Source: JBBQZP01 sp038207585
GTDB lineage: Bacteria > Pseudomonadota > Alphaproteobacteria > Rhodobacterales > Rhodobacteraceae
DNA: 64,000 bases
Assembly (NCBI GenBank): GCA_038207585.1
Contig: JBBQZP010000011.1
Span: 1 to 64,000, forward strand
Reading direction: 5' to 3'
Shown here one piece after another: positions 8,407-17,413 of this stretch; positions within the stretch are counted from its first letter, which is position 1; each line of letters opens with the position of its first letter. The notes beneath the pieces were generated by a model. That model did not search any database. It saw only the letters and a program-made list of their open reading frames with translations, and was not told where the DNA came from. The translations under genes and the position numbers were made by a program.

Positions 8407-9636
8407 ATGAAAATCGGAATAAAGCCCGCGTCTTATGACAAGAAGGTGGCACTGTTGCTGCAGGGCGGCGGCGCTTTAGGCAGCTTTCAGGCCGGGGTTT
8501 ACGAGGCGCTGGCGCGGTCGAATTATGTGCCCGACTGGGTGGCGGGCATATCCATCGGCGCGATCAACGCCGCCATCATTGCCGGAAATGCGCCCGAAAA
8601 CCGCGTCGCTCAACTGCGCGGCTTCTGGGACCGGATCACGTCTTGGGCCGTGGCCTGGCCCACCGGCCCGTTTGACGGCGTTTTCCCGCTTCGTCAGCAG
8701 GCCGGGGCGGCGACGGCGCTGATGTTCGGGCAACCGGGATTTTTCGCGCCACGTAATCCGTTGGAATTTGTGGCCGAGCCAAAGCCCGTCAGCTATTACA
8801 ACACCGCAGCCCTGAAGGCGACGCTGGAGCAGTTGGTCGATTTCGACCGGATCAATGACCCGCGCACGACGCGCCTTGCGGTCGGGGCCTGCAATGTGCG
8901 CACCGGGCGCTTTGCCTATTTCGACAGTGATCAGATCACGATCCGCGCCGAACACATCATGGCCAGTGGAGCGCTGCCCCCCGGCTTTCCGGCGGTGGAA
9001 ATCGACGGCGAGTTTTACTGGGACGGCGGCCTCGTCTCCAACACGCCGCTGTCCTATGTGATCGACTGCCTGCCCCGCCGCAGCACGCTGTCCTTTCAGG
9101 TCGATGTGTTTCAGGCCTATGGCAAAGTGCCCGAAACCCTTGAGGAAGTGGCCGAGCGTGACAAGGACATCCGCTATTCCAGCCGCACCCGGATGAATAC
9201 GGATCTCCTGGCCAACGGCCACAAGGTCCGCCACGCGATCAACGAACTTTGGTCGATCCTGCCGGCTGAATTGCGCGACACGCCGCAAGCCAAGCATCTT
9301 TACACAATGGGATGTGTGACCGAGATGGACATCGTGCAGCTGATCTACCGCCCGTTTTCGCCGCAGGGGTCAACAAAAGACTATGAATTCAGCCGCGTCA
9401 CGATGAACGAGCGTTGGATGCAGGGGCTGAGCGATATGGAAACAACCCTGAATGCCGCACCCTGGCTTGAGGCGAAAAAGTCCGACACCGGGGTGCGGAT
9501 GTTTGACGTGATGCACGACCTTCTGGTGAACCAGAAGCCCGCCCCCGTGCATGACGACCCCGAGGCGCATCCGGGCGCGGCAGGAGCCACCGTCGTTGAA
9601 CTGAACCGAAAGCCGGTTAAGACTGCAAGAACCTGA
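8407..9636 (+). CDS. Patatin-like phospholipase (DUF3734-containing)
   Basis: A 409-residue serine lipase. The oxyanion loop GGGALG is at residues 20-25, the nucleophile elbow GISIG at 47-51 (Ser49) and the dyad aspartate in DGG at about residue 206. The C-terminal third fits the DUF3734 extension. It probably hydrolyses acyl esters of membrane lipids or stored polyesters; the substrate is unproven. The ATG at 8407 is chosen because AGGAG lies just upstream; a GTG at 8329 in frame has no such site. An SDR gene follows 22 bases after the stop, so they may share a transcript. Confidence 0.87.
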   Translation: MKIGIKPASYDKKVALLLQGGGALGSFQAGVYEALARSNYVPDWVAGISIGAINAAIIAGNAPENRVAQLRGFWDRITSWAVAWPTGPFDGVFPLRQQAGAATALMFGQPGFFAPRNPLEFVAEPKPVSYYNTAALKATLEQLVDFDRINDPRTTRLAVGACNVRTGRFAYFDSDQITIRAEHIMASGALPPGFPAVEIDGEFYWDGGLVSNTPLSYVIDCLPRRSTLSFQVDVFQAYGKVPETLEEVAERDKDIRYSSRTRMNTDLLANGHKVRHAINELWSILPAELRDTPQAKHLYTMGCVTEMDIVQLIYRPFSPQGSTKDYEFSRVTMNERWMQGLSDMETTLNAAPWLEAKKSDTGVRMFDVMHDLLVNQKPAPVHDDPEAHPGAAGATVVELNRKPVKTART

Positions 9637-9658
9637 ACTGAACCAGAGGGAACGCCAT

Positions 9659-10366
9659 ATGGATCTGGCTGACGAATGTATCCTTGTCACCGGCGCGTCG
9701 GGAAATCTCGGCTCTGCCGTGACACGGGTTTTGTCCCAACGCGGCGCCAAGGTGGTCTGCGTGGACCGCAGCGATGACAAATACGCCTCGGCCACCAAAG
9801 GGCTTGACCCCGACCGGCTGCTGTTGCTTGCAGGCTATGATCTGACCAGCAAGGACTCCGCCGAAGCTGCCGTGGCCGAGGCGACTGCGCGCTTTGGCAC
9901 GGTGACGGGTCTTGTCAACACCGTAGGCGGATTTCGCACCGGGCGCGTTCTGACCGACGCGCTGGAGCAGTGGGACCTTATGATGACCCTGAATGCCAAG
10001 GTGGCGCTGATCACCAGCATCGCCATTCTGCCCGTGCTGCAGGCCGCAGGGCACGGCAGCATCATCCATATCGCCGCACAGCCGGGAATGAAGTCAGGCG
10101 CGGGGCAAGCGGCCTATGGCGCGTCCAAAGCGGCGGTGATCCGGCTGGTTGAAAGCCTGGCTGCCGAACACCGCAAAGACCGCATCAACGTCAACTGCAT
10201 CCTGCCCGGCACGATTGACACGCCGCCCAACCGCGAGTCGATGCCCGACCTCAAGGCGGATCAGTGGATCGCACCGGCGTCGATTGCCGATCTGATCGCG
10301 TTTCTTGTTTCGCCGCAGGGCGCGGTTGTGACCGGCGGGGCAATCCCTGCGACCGGGTTGGTCTAG
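9659..10366 (+). CDS. Short-chain dehydrogenase/reductase
   Basis: A 235-residue classical SDR with nucleotide-binding TGASGNLG (residues 11-18) and catalytic Y153-x3-K157 in AAYGASKAA. Aspartate-rich ends of the early strands favour NAD as cofactor. The substrate is unknown. The start codon is ATG behind GAGGGAACG. It ends 9 bases before a run of overlapping membrane-protein genes. It may therefore be the first gene of the redox operon, or simply pair with the lipase upstream, since lipases and hydroxyacyl dehydrogenases often go together. Confidence 0.88.
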   Translation: MDLADECILVTGASGNLGSAVTRVLSQRGAKVVCVDRSDDKYASATKGLDPDRLLLLAGYDLTSKDSAEAAVAEATARFGTVTGLVNTVGGFRTGRVLTDALEQWDLMMTLNAKVALITSIAILPVLQAAGHGSIIHIAAQPGMKSGAGQAAYGASKAAVIRLVESLAAEHRKDRINVNCILPGTIDTPPNRESMPDLKADQWIAPASIADLIAFLVSPQGAVVTGGAIPATGLV

Positions 10367-10375
10367 GGCCACGGG

Positions 10376-10591
10376 ATGCCGGATATGCTGGTCAGCATCC
10401 TGTGGGTTTACGGTGCTATCGGTCTGGTCGTAGGCCTTGCCTTCGCGCTGATCGGCTGGGACAGGGTGGACGCGTCCGCGCATGGGGCCTATGCCGTGCG
10501 GCCCCTGCTGTTGCCGGGCTTTGTGATCCTGTGGCCTGTCATAGCCCTGCGCTGGGCGATGCTGGAGCGTGAAAAGGCCCGCCGCTCATGA
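10376..10591 (+). CDS. Small two-helix membrane protein of the Rieske operon
   Basis: A 71-residue protein with two predicted membrane helices (about residues 6-25 and 43-60) joined by a short charged loop, and a basic C terminus. No recognised family. Its TGA overlaps the ATG of the next gene. Its placement at the head of the overlapping cluster around a Rieske/ferric-reductase fusion suggests an accessory subunit of that complex. This is context only; no catalytic residue or cofactor ligand is evident. Confidence 0.68.
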   Translation: MPDMLVSILWVYGAIGLVVGLAFALIGWDRVDASAHGAYAVRPLLLPGFVILWPVIALRWAMLEREKARRS

Positions 10592-10740
10592 TGCAGCGCC
10601 ACCGCAAGGCCCATGCCCGCATCTGGACCGTGCTGGCGATTGGCTTGCCCCTTTTGATGGTCGTGGCGCTGATGTCGGCGCCCGAGCCACAACCCGAGGT
10701 CGCACCCGTCCGGCTGGATGCCTTGGGGGCGGGCGGATGA
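10588..10740 (+). CDS. 50-residue single-helix membrane protein
   Basis: A tiny gene of 50 codons plus stop. The ATG at 10588 overlaps the previous stop, and its own TGA at 10738-10740 overlaps the next gene's ATG at 10737. The product has a basic N terminus (MMQRHRKAHAR), one hydrophobic helix (about residues 12-30) and a Pro-rich outer tail. Start and stop overlaps on both sides make it a credible gene despite its size. Probably a small stabilising subunit of the membrane redox complex; no homology recognised. Confidence 0.6.
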   Translation: MMQRHRKAHARIWTVLAIGLPLLMVVALMSAPEPQPEVAPVRLDALGAGG

Positions 10741-11795
10741 GCGTCGCGTACAAGCCGGTCATCTGGAACCGCACCAAGCTGATCTACGATGCGTTTCTCC
10801 TGCTGGGGATCGGCGGCTATCTGGCGCTTTATTTCCTGATCGCACCGCGTCTTGGCCCGATTGGCGTGAGTGTCAGCGACCCGATCCTGAAGATGCGCGC
10901 CTTCGGGTCCTGCGCGTTCCTGTTGCTGACGATGATCCTGTGCATCGGGCCTTTGGCGCGGCTTGATCGGCGGTTTTTGCCGGTGCTGTATAACCGGCGG
11001 CATTTCGGTGTGATCACCGCCGTTGTGGCACTGACCCATGCGATGGCGGTGCTGGATTGGTATTTCGCCTATGCCGCCACGCCGGCGGTGACGGCGCTGT
11101 TCACCGCGAACACCAGCTACTTTCAGATCGCAGGCTTTCCCTTTGAAATATTTGGCGTTTTCGCGCTAGGCGTGTTGGTCGTCATGGCCCTGACCAGCCA
11201 TGATTTCTGGTTGTCGTTCCTTACCCCGCCGGTCTGGAAGACACTGCACATGGCAGTGTATCTGGCCTATGCGGCGGTGCTGTTGCATGTAACGCTGGGG
11301 CCTTTGGCCACGGGCAACAATCCGGCCCTGACGCTTGTTGTGGCCGCCAGTGCTGCGGTCGTGATCACCCTGCATCTGCTGGCCGGGCGACAAGAGGCCG
11401 CGCGGGATGCAGGCTTTGGCAGCGACCATTCCGAGGGTTGGGTATGCATCGGCAACCTGTCCGACATCGCCGAGGGCCGCGCGATCATCGGTGCAGCGCC
11501 GGGTGGCGAGCGGATTGCCGTTTTCCGTTCCAAGGGGCGGCTGGCGGCATTGTCGAACGTGTGTTCGCACCAGAACGGCCCGATCGGCGAAGGCAAGGTG
11601 GTCGGCGGCTTTGTCACCTGCCCCTGGCACGGCTATCAATACCGGCTGGAGGATGGCTGTTCGCCCCCGCCCTTCAAGGAACGGTTGCTGAAATACCGCC
11701 TGCGGCTGGACGGCACGCGCGTGATGGTCGATCCGGTGGCGTTGCCTTTGGGCACGGTGGTGGAGCCACTGGCAATACCCGAGGGCACAGCATGA
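10737..11795 (+). CDS. Ferric-reductase-like transmembrane cytochrome fused to a Rieske [2Fe-2S] domain
   Basis: A 352-residue fusion. Residues 1-220 hold about six membrane helices with histidines placed as heme b ligands (H101, H171 and H184; H89 nearby), as in ferric-reductase/NOX-type domains. Residues about 240-345 are a Rieske domain with C276-x-H278 and C295-x2-H298. Electrons could pass between a Rieske centre and membrane heme, but no NAD- or flavin-binding domain is fused, so the donor and acceptor are unknown. The start at 10737 makes an ATGA overlap, and the next gene overlaps likewise. Domain calls are firm, function open. Confidence 0.87.
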   Translation: MSVAYKPVIWNRTKLIYDAFLLLGIGGYLALYFLIAPRLGPIGVSVSDPILKMRAFGSCAFLLLTMILCIGPLARLDRRFLPVLYNRRHFGVITAVVALTHAMAVLDWYFAYAATPAVTALFTANTSYFQIAGFPFEIFGVFALGVLVVMALTSHDFWLSFLTPPVWKTLHMAVYLAYAAVLLHVTLGPLATGNNPALTLVVAASAAVVITLHLLAGRQEAARDAGFGSDHSEGWVCIGNLSDIAEGRAIIGAAPGGERIAVFRSKGRLAALSNVCSHQNGPIGEGKVVGGFVTCPWHGYQYRLEDGCSPPPFKERLLKYRLRLDGTRVMVDPVALPLGTVVEPLAIPEGTA

Positions 11796-12544
11796 CACCG
11801 AAACCCGCCGATCCGTTCTTTGTGGGCTATGGCAAGAAAATCCCGCGCCCCATCGCGATGGTGTCGCTGACGGCGGCGCTTACGATGCTCGGCATCCTGT
11901 TCGCGCAGGCGCTGATCCTGCCGCTTTCGGCGGCGGATGGCGGGCCGGGCGGCTATGCGAATGATCTGCGCGGCGGCACGCTGACCGGGGCGATTGATCC
12001 GCTGCCCTATCCGATCTTGCGCGTGGCGGAAACGGGCGATGCACCGGCGCGTGCCTATCTGATGGGCGGGCAGGCCAAGAATGGGGTGCAGGCGAGCGCG
12101 AACAATAGCGGACCGGTCACCGTCGGCGGCGTCTTCGTGCGGCGCGGCGATATGGAGATGCTGCTGTCGAACGCCAACCAGATCAATCCCGCCCCGGATG
12201 CCGCAGCGTTCACCCCGGCACCGCCGCAGGATCTTGGCCACTGGCGGCTTACGGGAGAGATCTGCGACGGCAAATGCTATGCCGGTGCTATGAAACCGGG
12301 AACTGGTCTTGCGCATAAAGCCTGCGCCAATCTGTGCATCCAGACCGGCCTGCCGCCGGTTCTGGTGATGGCGCTGCCGGTAGAAGGCGCGACCGAGGTT
12401 GTGCTGGCCGATCAGGACGGCGGCCCGATGCCTGCGGCGCTCTTGGATATGACCGCGATCCCGGTGCAGATGGACGGGCATCTGGAACGGCGCGATGATC
12501 TACTGGTGTTCCGCATTGATGCGGGTTCGGTGAGACCGCGCTGA
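11792..12544 (+). CDS. Membrane-anchored protein with conserved-looking Cys/His cluster
   Basis: A 250-residue protein with one N-terminal helix (about residues 20-42) and a soluble, presumably periplasmic, domain. The most striking part is CDGKCYAG...HKACANLC: C158, C162, H175, C178 and C182, a spacing suited to a metal, heme or Fe-S site. I do not recognise a named family. The ATG overlaps the stop of the Rieske fusion and its own stop overlaps the next ATG. It is therefore probably the periplasmic partner of the membrane cytochrome. Confidence 0.72.
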   Translation: MTPKPADPFFVGYGKKIPRPIAMVSLTAALTMLGILFAQALILPLSAADGGPGGYANDLRGGTLTGAIDPLPYPILRVAETGDAPARAYLMGGQAKNGVQASANNSGPVTVGGVFVRRGDMEMLLSNANQINPAPDAAAFTPAPPQDLGHWRLTGEICDGKCYAGAMKPGTGLAHKACANLCIQTGLPPVLVMALPVEGATEVVLADQDGGPMPAALLDMTAIPVQMDGHLERRDDLLVFRIDAGSVRPR

Positions 12545-12771
12545 TGCCGGTGAAAACGCCCCTCTGGCATCACCTTCTGGGCCTTGCGCTTGCGGCGGTT
12601 CTTGGCGGGCTGGGCTGGCTTGTATGGACCTATGGCCCCGGTTATCTGACTGTCCGGTTCCTGCGTGATCTTTGGCCACTGATCGTGTTCGTGGCTGTGG
12701 TCGGCGTGGCGTCATTTGGCGAAAGGCTGTGGCTTTGGATCGCAGCGCGGCTTTCGGGAGGCCAGCAATAA
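12544..12771 (+). CDS. Small two-helix membrane protein, last gene of the redox operon
   Basis: 75 residues with two hydrophobic helices (about 10-29 and 42-60) and a Trp-rich second half. The ATG shares a base with the preceding TGA (TGATG). No known family. It ends only 2 bases from the 3' end of the convergent hydrolase-OsmC gene, leaving no room for an intergenic terminator. Presumed structural subunit by context. Confidence 0.65.
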   Translation: MPVKTPLWHHLLGLALAAVLGGLGWLVWTYGPGYLTVRFLRDLWPLIVFVAVVGVASFGERLWLWIAARLSGGQQ

Positions 12772-12773
12772 GG

Positions 12774-13970
12774 CTATAGCAGTATCGTTTCCACCTGAGC
12801 TTCGGCCTCCAACGTGCGGTGAACGGGGCATTTTCCGGCGATCTCTAACAATTTCGCGCGCTGCTCGGCGGTCAACTCTCCAGTCAGCGTGATTTCGCGG
12901 CGGAAATGGTCGATCTTAGAACCCGCATCGCCCGCATCGCGCTTTGCGTGCGTCACGTCGACGGAGATACCTTCCAGCGGAATATCCTTGCGGCTTGCAT
13001 ACATCCGCAACGTGATGCTGGTGCAGGCGGCAAGGCCCGCCGACACCAGTTCATAGGGCGATGGCCCCAGATCGGTGCCGCCCATATCCAAGGGCTCATC
13101 CGAAATCAGGCGGTGCCGCGCGCCCACCGCGATGTTCTGGCGCAACCCCTTGCGGCGCGCATCCACGGCCCGCACCACTCTTTCGGGGGCGGTCAGCGGC
13201 TCCACCGGGCCGGTGTCCAGATACCGCGATGACCACGCGGCGATGATATCGGCGGCGTAGTCTGCATCTTCAGCGCGGGTGATCAGATGGTCGGCATCAT
13301 CCAGCGTCACGAAGCTTTTGGGATGGCGCGCGGCCGTAAAGATCGCCGCTGCATTCTCGATCCCCACCTGAGTATCACGCGGCGCGTGCATCACCAGCAA
13401 AGCCCGGCCCAGACGCGGCAGGTCGGCCAGCAGCGACGCGCCTTCGATATCCTCGACAAACTGGCGCTTGATCTCGAACTCGCGACCTGAAAGTTTCACG
13501 CGGGCCGACCCGTGGGTGCGGATATCCTCCAGCTGACCGCCGAAGTTATGCGCCACATGGGCGGGTTCCGCGGGCGCCCCGATGGTGACAACGGCGCGCA
13601 GCGTGGCAATCTGCGGGGCCGCCTTCAGCACCGCCGCCCCACCCAGCGAATGCCCGATGATCAGTTGCGCAGGCATCCCCTGCCCCGCCAGAAACTCTGC
13701 CGCCAGCACCAGATCTTCGACGTTGGAGCTGAAATTCGTATTCGCAAACTCACCCGCCGAATGGCCCAGCCCGGTGAAATCGAACCGCAAGACCGCAATG
13801 CCGCGCTGCGCCAGCCTAAGCGCTATGCGCCGCGCCGCCGGGATATCCTTGGAGCAGGTAAAGCAATGCGCCAGAATGGCGCTGGCGTGGGCCGGACCAT
13901 CGGGCAGATCAAGCCTAGCTGCCAGCGCCTCGCCCGTGTGGCCCGGAAAGGTTACGCGCTCGGATTTCAT
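12774..13970 (-). CDS. Alpha/beta hydrolase-OsmC fusion protein
   Basis: A 398-residue fusion. Residues 1-250 are an alpha/beta hydrolase with nucleophile motif GHSLGG (Ser108), a later D in HAPRDTQVG and the His of DDADHLI completing the triad. Residues about 265-398 are an OsmC/Ohr domain with two redox cysteines, in LAACTSITLRM and GKCPVHRT. OsmC domains reduce organic hydroperoxides by a thiol mechanism. The ATG at 13970 follows GGGGGGA; an upstream in-frame start at 13994 has no such site. This fusion occurs in many bacteria; the hydrolase substrate is unknown. Confidence 0.9.
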   Translation of the reverse strand: MKSERVTFPGHTGEALAARLDLPDGPAHASAILAHCFTCSKDIPAARRIALRLAQRGIAVLRFDFTGLGHSAGEFANTNFSSNVEDLVLAAEFLAGQGMPAQLIIGHSLGGAAVLKAAPQIATLRAVVTIGAPAEPAHVAHNFGGQLEDIRTHGSARVKLSGREFEIKRQFVEDIEGASLLADLPRLGRALLVMHAPRDTQVGIENAAAIFTAARHPKSFVTLDDADHLITRAEDADYAADIIAAWSSRYLDTGPVEPLTAPERVVRAVDARRKGLRQNIAVGARHRLISDEPLDMGGTDLGPSPYELVSAGLAACTSITLRMYASRKDIPLEGISVDVTHAKRDAGDAGSKIDHFRREITLTGELTAEQRAKLLEIAGKCPVHRTLEAEAQVETILL

Positions 13971-14050
13971 CGGTCCCCCCTTTTGCCTGCGCAAAAGCTA
14001 ACGAGAGCGTGCGACGCGGGGAAGACCTATCTTGACGCATCAGGCAGCGA

Positions 14051-15445
14051 TCACTTGATGATGATCTCGGGGCCCATCACCAAGGTCGGCAACCATGTCG
14101 ACAGGATCGGAATATATGTCACCATGATCAGGAACGCGAACAGCACGGCAAGGAACGGCAGCGCCGCGCGGAACACCCGCATCACCGACATGCCCGCGAC
14201 ACCCGAGGTTACAAAGAGGTTCAATCCCACCGGCGGCGTGATCATCCCAATCTCCATGTTCACCACCATGATGATGCCCAGATGGATCGGGTCGACCCCC
14301 AGCGCCAGCGCGATCGGGAACACGATGGGTGCCACGATCACGATCAGGCCCGAAGGCTCCATGAACTGTCCGCCAATAAGCAGGATCACGTTGACCATGA
14401 TCAGGAACATGATCTTGCCAAAGCCCACGCTCAGCATCGCCTCGGCAATGGCTTGCGGGATCTGCTGTTCGGTCAACACCTGTTTGAGGATCAGCGCATT
14501 GGCAATGATGAACATCAGCGTGATGGTCAGCTTGCCCGCATCGTAAAGCGTGCGCCGGGTGTCGGCATGGAAAAAGCCGGTGATCAGCGCCTTTGGGTTT
14601 TGCAGCAAGCTGATCCGGCGGCCACCGTTCTTGCCTGCCAGCGGCCCCATGTCGCGGTAGACGAATATCGCGATGAAGAACGCATAGACGGACGCAACCG
14701 CCGCGGCCTCGGTCGGGGTGAAAATCGCGCCGGTCAGCCCCGGAATGCCATAGATGCCAACCATGATGATCACGATCAGCAACAGCCCCCATGCGGCATC
14801 AAAGAACGAATTCCAGACCTCGCCCCAGCCCAGCCATTCACCGCGCGGCAGGTTCTTGACCTTGGCGATGATATAGATCGTCAGCATCAGCATGGTGCCG
14901 GCCAAAAGTCCCGGAATGACCCCAGCCAGGAACATCCGTCCCACCGACACATCTGTCGCCGACGCATAGACCACCATCACGATGGACGGTGGGATCAGAA
15001 TCCCCAGCGTGCCCGCGTTGCAGATGATACCGGCCGCGAAATCCTTGGTATACCCCATCTGCCGCATCGCCGCGATCACGATGGACCCGATGGCGACCAC
15101 CGTGGCTGGCGATGATCCCGACAGGGCCGCAAACATCATGCAGGCCAGAACGCCTGCGATTGCAAGGCCGCCAGGTAGGTGGCCGACACAGGCGATGGCA
15201 AAGCGGATGATCCGCTGCGCGACTCCGCCCGTTGACATGAAGCTGGACGCCAGAATGAAGAACGGAATGGCGAGCAGGGTATAGTGCCCCTCCATCGCCT
15301 GATAGAAGGTCTGTGCCACCGAAGCGAGGGACGCATCGGAATAGGCCAGCAAGAACAGGATCGACGACAGGCCCAGCGCGACCGCAATCGGAACGCCGAT
15401 CAGCAAAAGTCCGATGATACACAGAAAGAGAAGGAAAACTTCCAT
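14051..15445 (-). CDS. dctM: TRAP transporter large permease, DctM type
   Basis: A 464-residue membrane protein with about 12 helices. It carries TRAP-M signatures: an early PFFILAS, SGSSPATVVAIGSI near residue 112, GTLGILIPPSI, FTPTEAAAVA and the closing ITPPVGLNLFV. It forms the sodium-driven channel of a tripartite C4-dicarboxylate-type importer in the inner membrane. It is somewhat longer than usual because of a hydrophilic insert around residues 280-310. It is the last gene of dctPQM, 3 bases after dctQ. Dicarboxylate specificity is inferred from the adjacent dctBD pair. Confidence 0.92.
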   Translation of the reverse strand: MEVFLLFLCIIGLLLIGVPIAVALGLSSILFLLAYSDASLASVAQTFYQAMEGHYTLLAIPFFILASSFMSTGGVAQRIIRFAIACVGHLPGGLAIAGVLACMMFAALSGSSPATVVAIGSIVIAAMRQMGYTKDFAAGIICNAGTLGILIPPSIVMVVYASATDVSVGRMFLAGVIPGLLAGTMLMLTIYIIAKVKNLPRGEWLGWGEVWNSFFDAAWGLLLIVIIMVGIYGIPGLTGAIFTPTEAAAVASVYAFFIAIFVYRDMGPLAGKNGGRRISLLQNPKALITGFFHADTRRTLYDAGKLTITLMFIIANALILKQVLTEQQIPQAIAEAMLSVGFGKIMFLIMVNVILLIGGQFMEPSGLIVIVAPIVFPIALALGVDPIHLGIIMVVNMEIGMITPPVGLNLFVTSGVAGMSVMRVFRAALPFLAVLFAFLIMVTYIPILSTWLPTLVMGPEIIIK

Positions 15446-15448
15446 GGC

Positions 15449-16138
15449 CTATGCCCCCCGGTTCAGGGCGGCAACCTCTTCGACGGCATCCTCCGCTTCG
15501 TGGCTGACGATCAGGCTTTCGCGGCGATTTTGCACAAGATCGACCGTCGCCTGGACCAACCGCCACACCAAAAGCGCAAAGCCGATGGGCAGCATGATAT
15601 AGGGCACCACGCGGGGCAGTTTGTCATAGACCTCGCCCTGATTGATCCATCCTTCCAGAAACCGCAGGATGCCCGGCATCGGGATCTGTTCGGTGATGTA
15701 GAAGGCGCGGTCACGCGTGCCCCAGTCGATGCCCGTGGGAAACCAGCGCCCGGTGGTCTGGTAACTGCCCGCAAAGGGCGCCCAGTAATCCCACGACCCT
15801 TTCAGCAGAAGGAGCGCATACAAAAGACAGGCTGCAGCCGACCCCAGCGCTACCAGCTTTTTCGGGCCGCCTTTCAGAAGATTCGTCACCGCATCCACAC
15901 CCAGATGCGCCGTGATCTTGAACGCATGGCTGATCCCGAAGATCACAAGCCACGCAAACAGCATCAGCACCACCTCCAGCCCCCAGATCAGGCTGGTATT
16001 GAACAGATAGCGCAGCACGACATTGACAAAGGTGATGACGGTCATCGCGCCAAGGATCAGCGCGATCGCGTTCAACTCAAAGCTGTGCATCGCCCCGGCC
16101 AATGCCGATTTCGGTGCGTATTTCTCTGGTCCGCTCAT
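15449..16138 (-). CDS. dctQ: TRAP transporter small permease, DctQ type
   Basis: A 229-residue four-helix membrane protein of the DctQ family, the small partner of DctM. Helices are visible around residues 22-43, 55-78, 97-117 and 180-203, with the family's early E-x-Ala-Leu-type turn. It is longer than most DctQ proteins because of the loop between helices 3 and 4. The ATG at 16138 follows a GGGGGATA ribosome site; an upstream in-frame codon at 16171 lacks one. A hairpin separates it from dctP upstream. Confidence 0.88.
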   Translation of the reverse strand: MSGPEKYAPKSALAGAMHSFELNAIALILGAMTVITFVNVVLRYLFNTSLIWGLEVVLMLFAWLVIFGISHAFKITAHLGVDAVTNLLKGGPKKLVALGSAAACLLYALLLLKGSWDYWAPFAGSYQTTGRWFPTGIDWGTRDRAFYITEQIPMPGILRFLEGWINQGEVYDKLPRVVPYIMLPIGFALLVWRLVQATVDLVQNRRESLIVSHEAEDAVEEVAALNRGA

Positions 16139-16162
16139 GGTATCCCCCCAAACGCGCGCCGT

Positions 16163-16198
16163 GATCCGCAAAGGGCGACCCGAGGTAGCCCCCGGATC
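16163..16198 (-). promoter_or_regulatory. Intercistronic stem-loop between dctP and dctQ
   Basis: Arms GATCCG and CGGATC, with an inner GGGC/GCCC stem, bracket the dctP-dctQ gap. No T tract. Such structures commonly protect the upstream binding-protein message or reduce read-through into permease genes. The same layout occurs after the other three binding-protein genes in this window. Confidence 0.5.
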
Positions 16199-16225
16199 GC
16201 CCCGATGTTTCCTGACCCCGAAAGA

Positions 16226-17227
16226 TCAGTTCTGGGCGTTGATCGCCTGTGCGGCGTCGATGTTTTCCTGGCCCACACCGTCGGCGAATTTCGCCCAGAC
16301 GGGCTTCATCGCGGTTTTCCATTCCTCAAGCTGTTCGGGCGTCAGTTCGCGGATCGTGCCACCTGCATCAAGGATCGACTGGCGCGCGGCGGCTTCAACC
16401 TCATTCACAGCCGCGTTCCGCTCGGCGGTGACTTCGTGCATGATGGTTTCAAGCTGGGTTCGGGTGTCGGGTTCAAGGCTGTCCCAAAAATCAACGCCAA
16501 CAACGACCAGATAATCCAGCACGCCGTGGTTGGTTTCGGTGATGCCGTCCTGCACCTCGAAATACTTCTGGCCGTAAGCGTTGGACCATGTATTTTCCTG
16601 CCCGTCCACAACGCCAGTTTGCAACGCGCCATAGACTTCCGAGAAAGCCATCGGCTGCGGGCTAGCCCCCAGCGCCTCCATCTGTGCGACCAGCACATCC
16701 GACGGCTGTACGCGGAACTTCAGCCCCTTGGCATCACCCGGCACCAGCAAGGGCTTGTTGGCCGAAAACTGCTTCATCCCCGAATGCCAGAAATCAAGCC
16801 CGCGCAGGCCGCGCCGTTCCATTGAGGCCTTCATCGCAGCGCCGGTTTCGGACGCCTGATACGCATCGACCGCCTGAATGTTCTTGAACATGAACGGCAG
16901 ATCGAAAATGTTGAAAACCTTGGTGAAGGCCTCGAATTTCGACAGTGACGGGGCGGCCATCTGCACATCGCCCTGCAACATCGCCTCAAGCACCTGATCA
17001 TCGTCATAAAGGGTCGTATTTGGATAAACCTCGACGCAGACCTTGCCGTTCATTTCGGCATCCACGCGGTCGGCGAAAAGCTGGGCCGCGATGCCCTTGG
17101 GGTGCTTGTCGGCGTTGGTCACATGCGCGAATTTGATCACGATTTCGCCCGGATCACAGGCGGCGATGGCGGTGGTGGACATCAATGCGAATGCAGCAAC
17201 GGCCGCTGCAGCGGTGAAAATCTTCAT
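16226..17227 (-). CDS. dctP: TRAP transporter substrate-binding protein, DctP type
   Basis: A 333-residue periplasmic binding protein. A Sec signal peptide spans about residues 1-23 (MKIFTAAAAVAAFALM, cleavage after TAIA). Family features include KFAHV, HPKGIAAQLFADRV, the YGALQTGVVDGQENT motif and conserved arginine FRVQPSDV for carboxylate binding. It captures a carboxylate ligand and delivers it to DctQM. The ATG at 17227 is preceded by an ideal GGGAGGAG site, ruling out the longer upstream frame. It is likely controlled by DctBD, whose candidate binding sites lie 187-235 bases upstream. Confidence 0.93.
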   Translation of the reverse strand: MKIFTAAAAVAAFALMSTTAIAACDPGEIVIKFAHVTNADKHPKGIAAQLFADRVDAEMNGKVCVEVYPNTTLYDDDQVLEAMLQGDVQMAAPSLSKFEAFTKVFNIFDLPFMFKNIQAVDAYQASETGAAMKASMERRGLRGLDFWHSGMKQFSANKPLLVPGDAKGLKFRVQPSDVLVAQMEALGASPQPMAFSEVYGALQTGVVDGQENTWSNAYGQKYFEVQDGITETNHGVLDYLVVVGVDFWDSLEPDTRTQLETIMHEVTAERNAAVNEVEAAARQSILDAGGTIRELTPEQLEEWKTAMKPVWAKFADGVGQENIDAAQAINAQN

Positions 17228-17413
17228 GTGAACTCCTCCCAGAGTTTCGGTTATGAGTGGCGCGCCCGTGGGGCGACCTGCGGCTATCCTGCGGCATCGC
17301 GCCAATCGCACAAGCAATTTTCTTGGGCCGCTCTGAAAACAATCAAAAAATCATGTTTATCAAATAATTAGAGGGGAGCGTCGTGTTGCGCGCGTGTATC
17401 TGCCAACAAGACT

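Noticed and set aside
15284..16825. Plus-strand 513-codon frame opposite the TRAP genes
   Set aside because: Shadow of dctM, dctQ and dctP; composition is not protein-like.
17228..17413. Sigma-54 promoter for dctP
   Set aside because: GG and GC doublets are present (for example near GGCCCAAGAAAATTGC) but the spacing is 9, 11 or 12 instead of 10.
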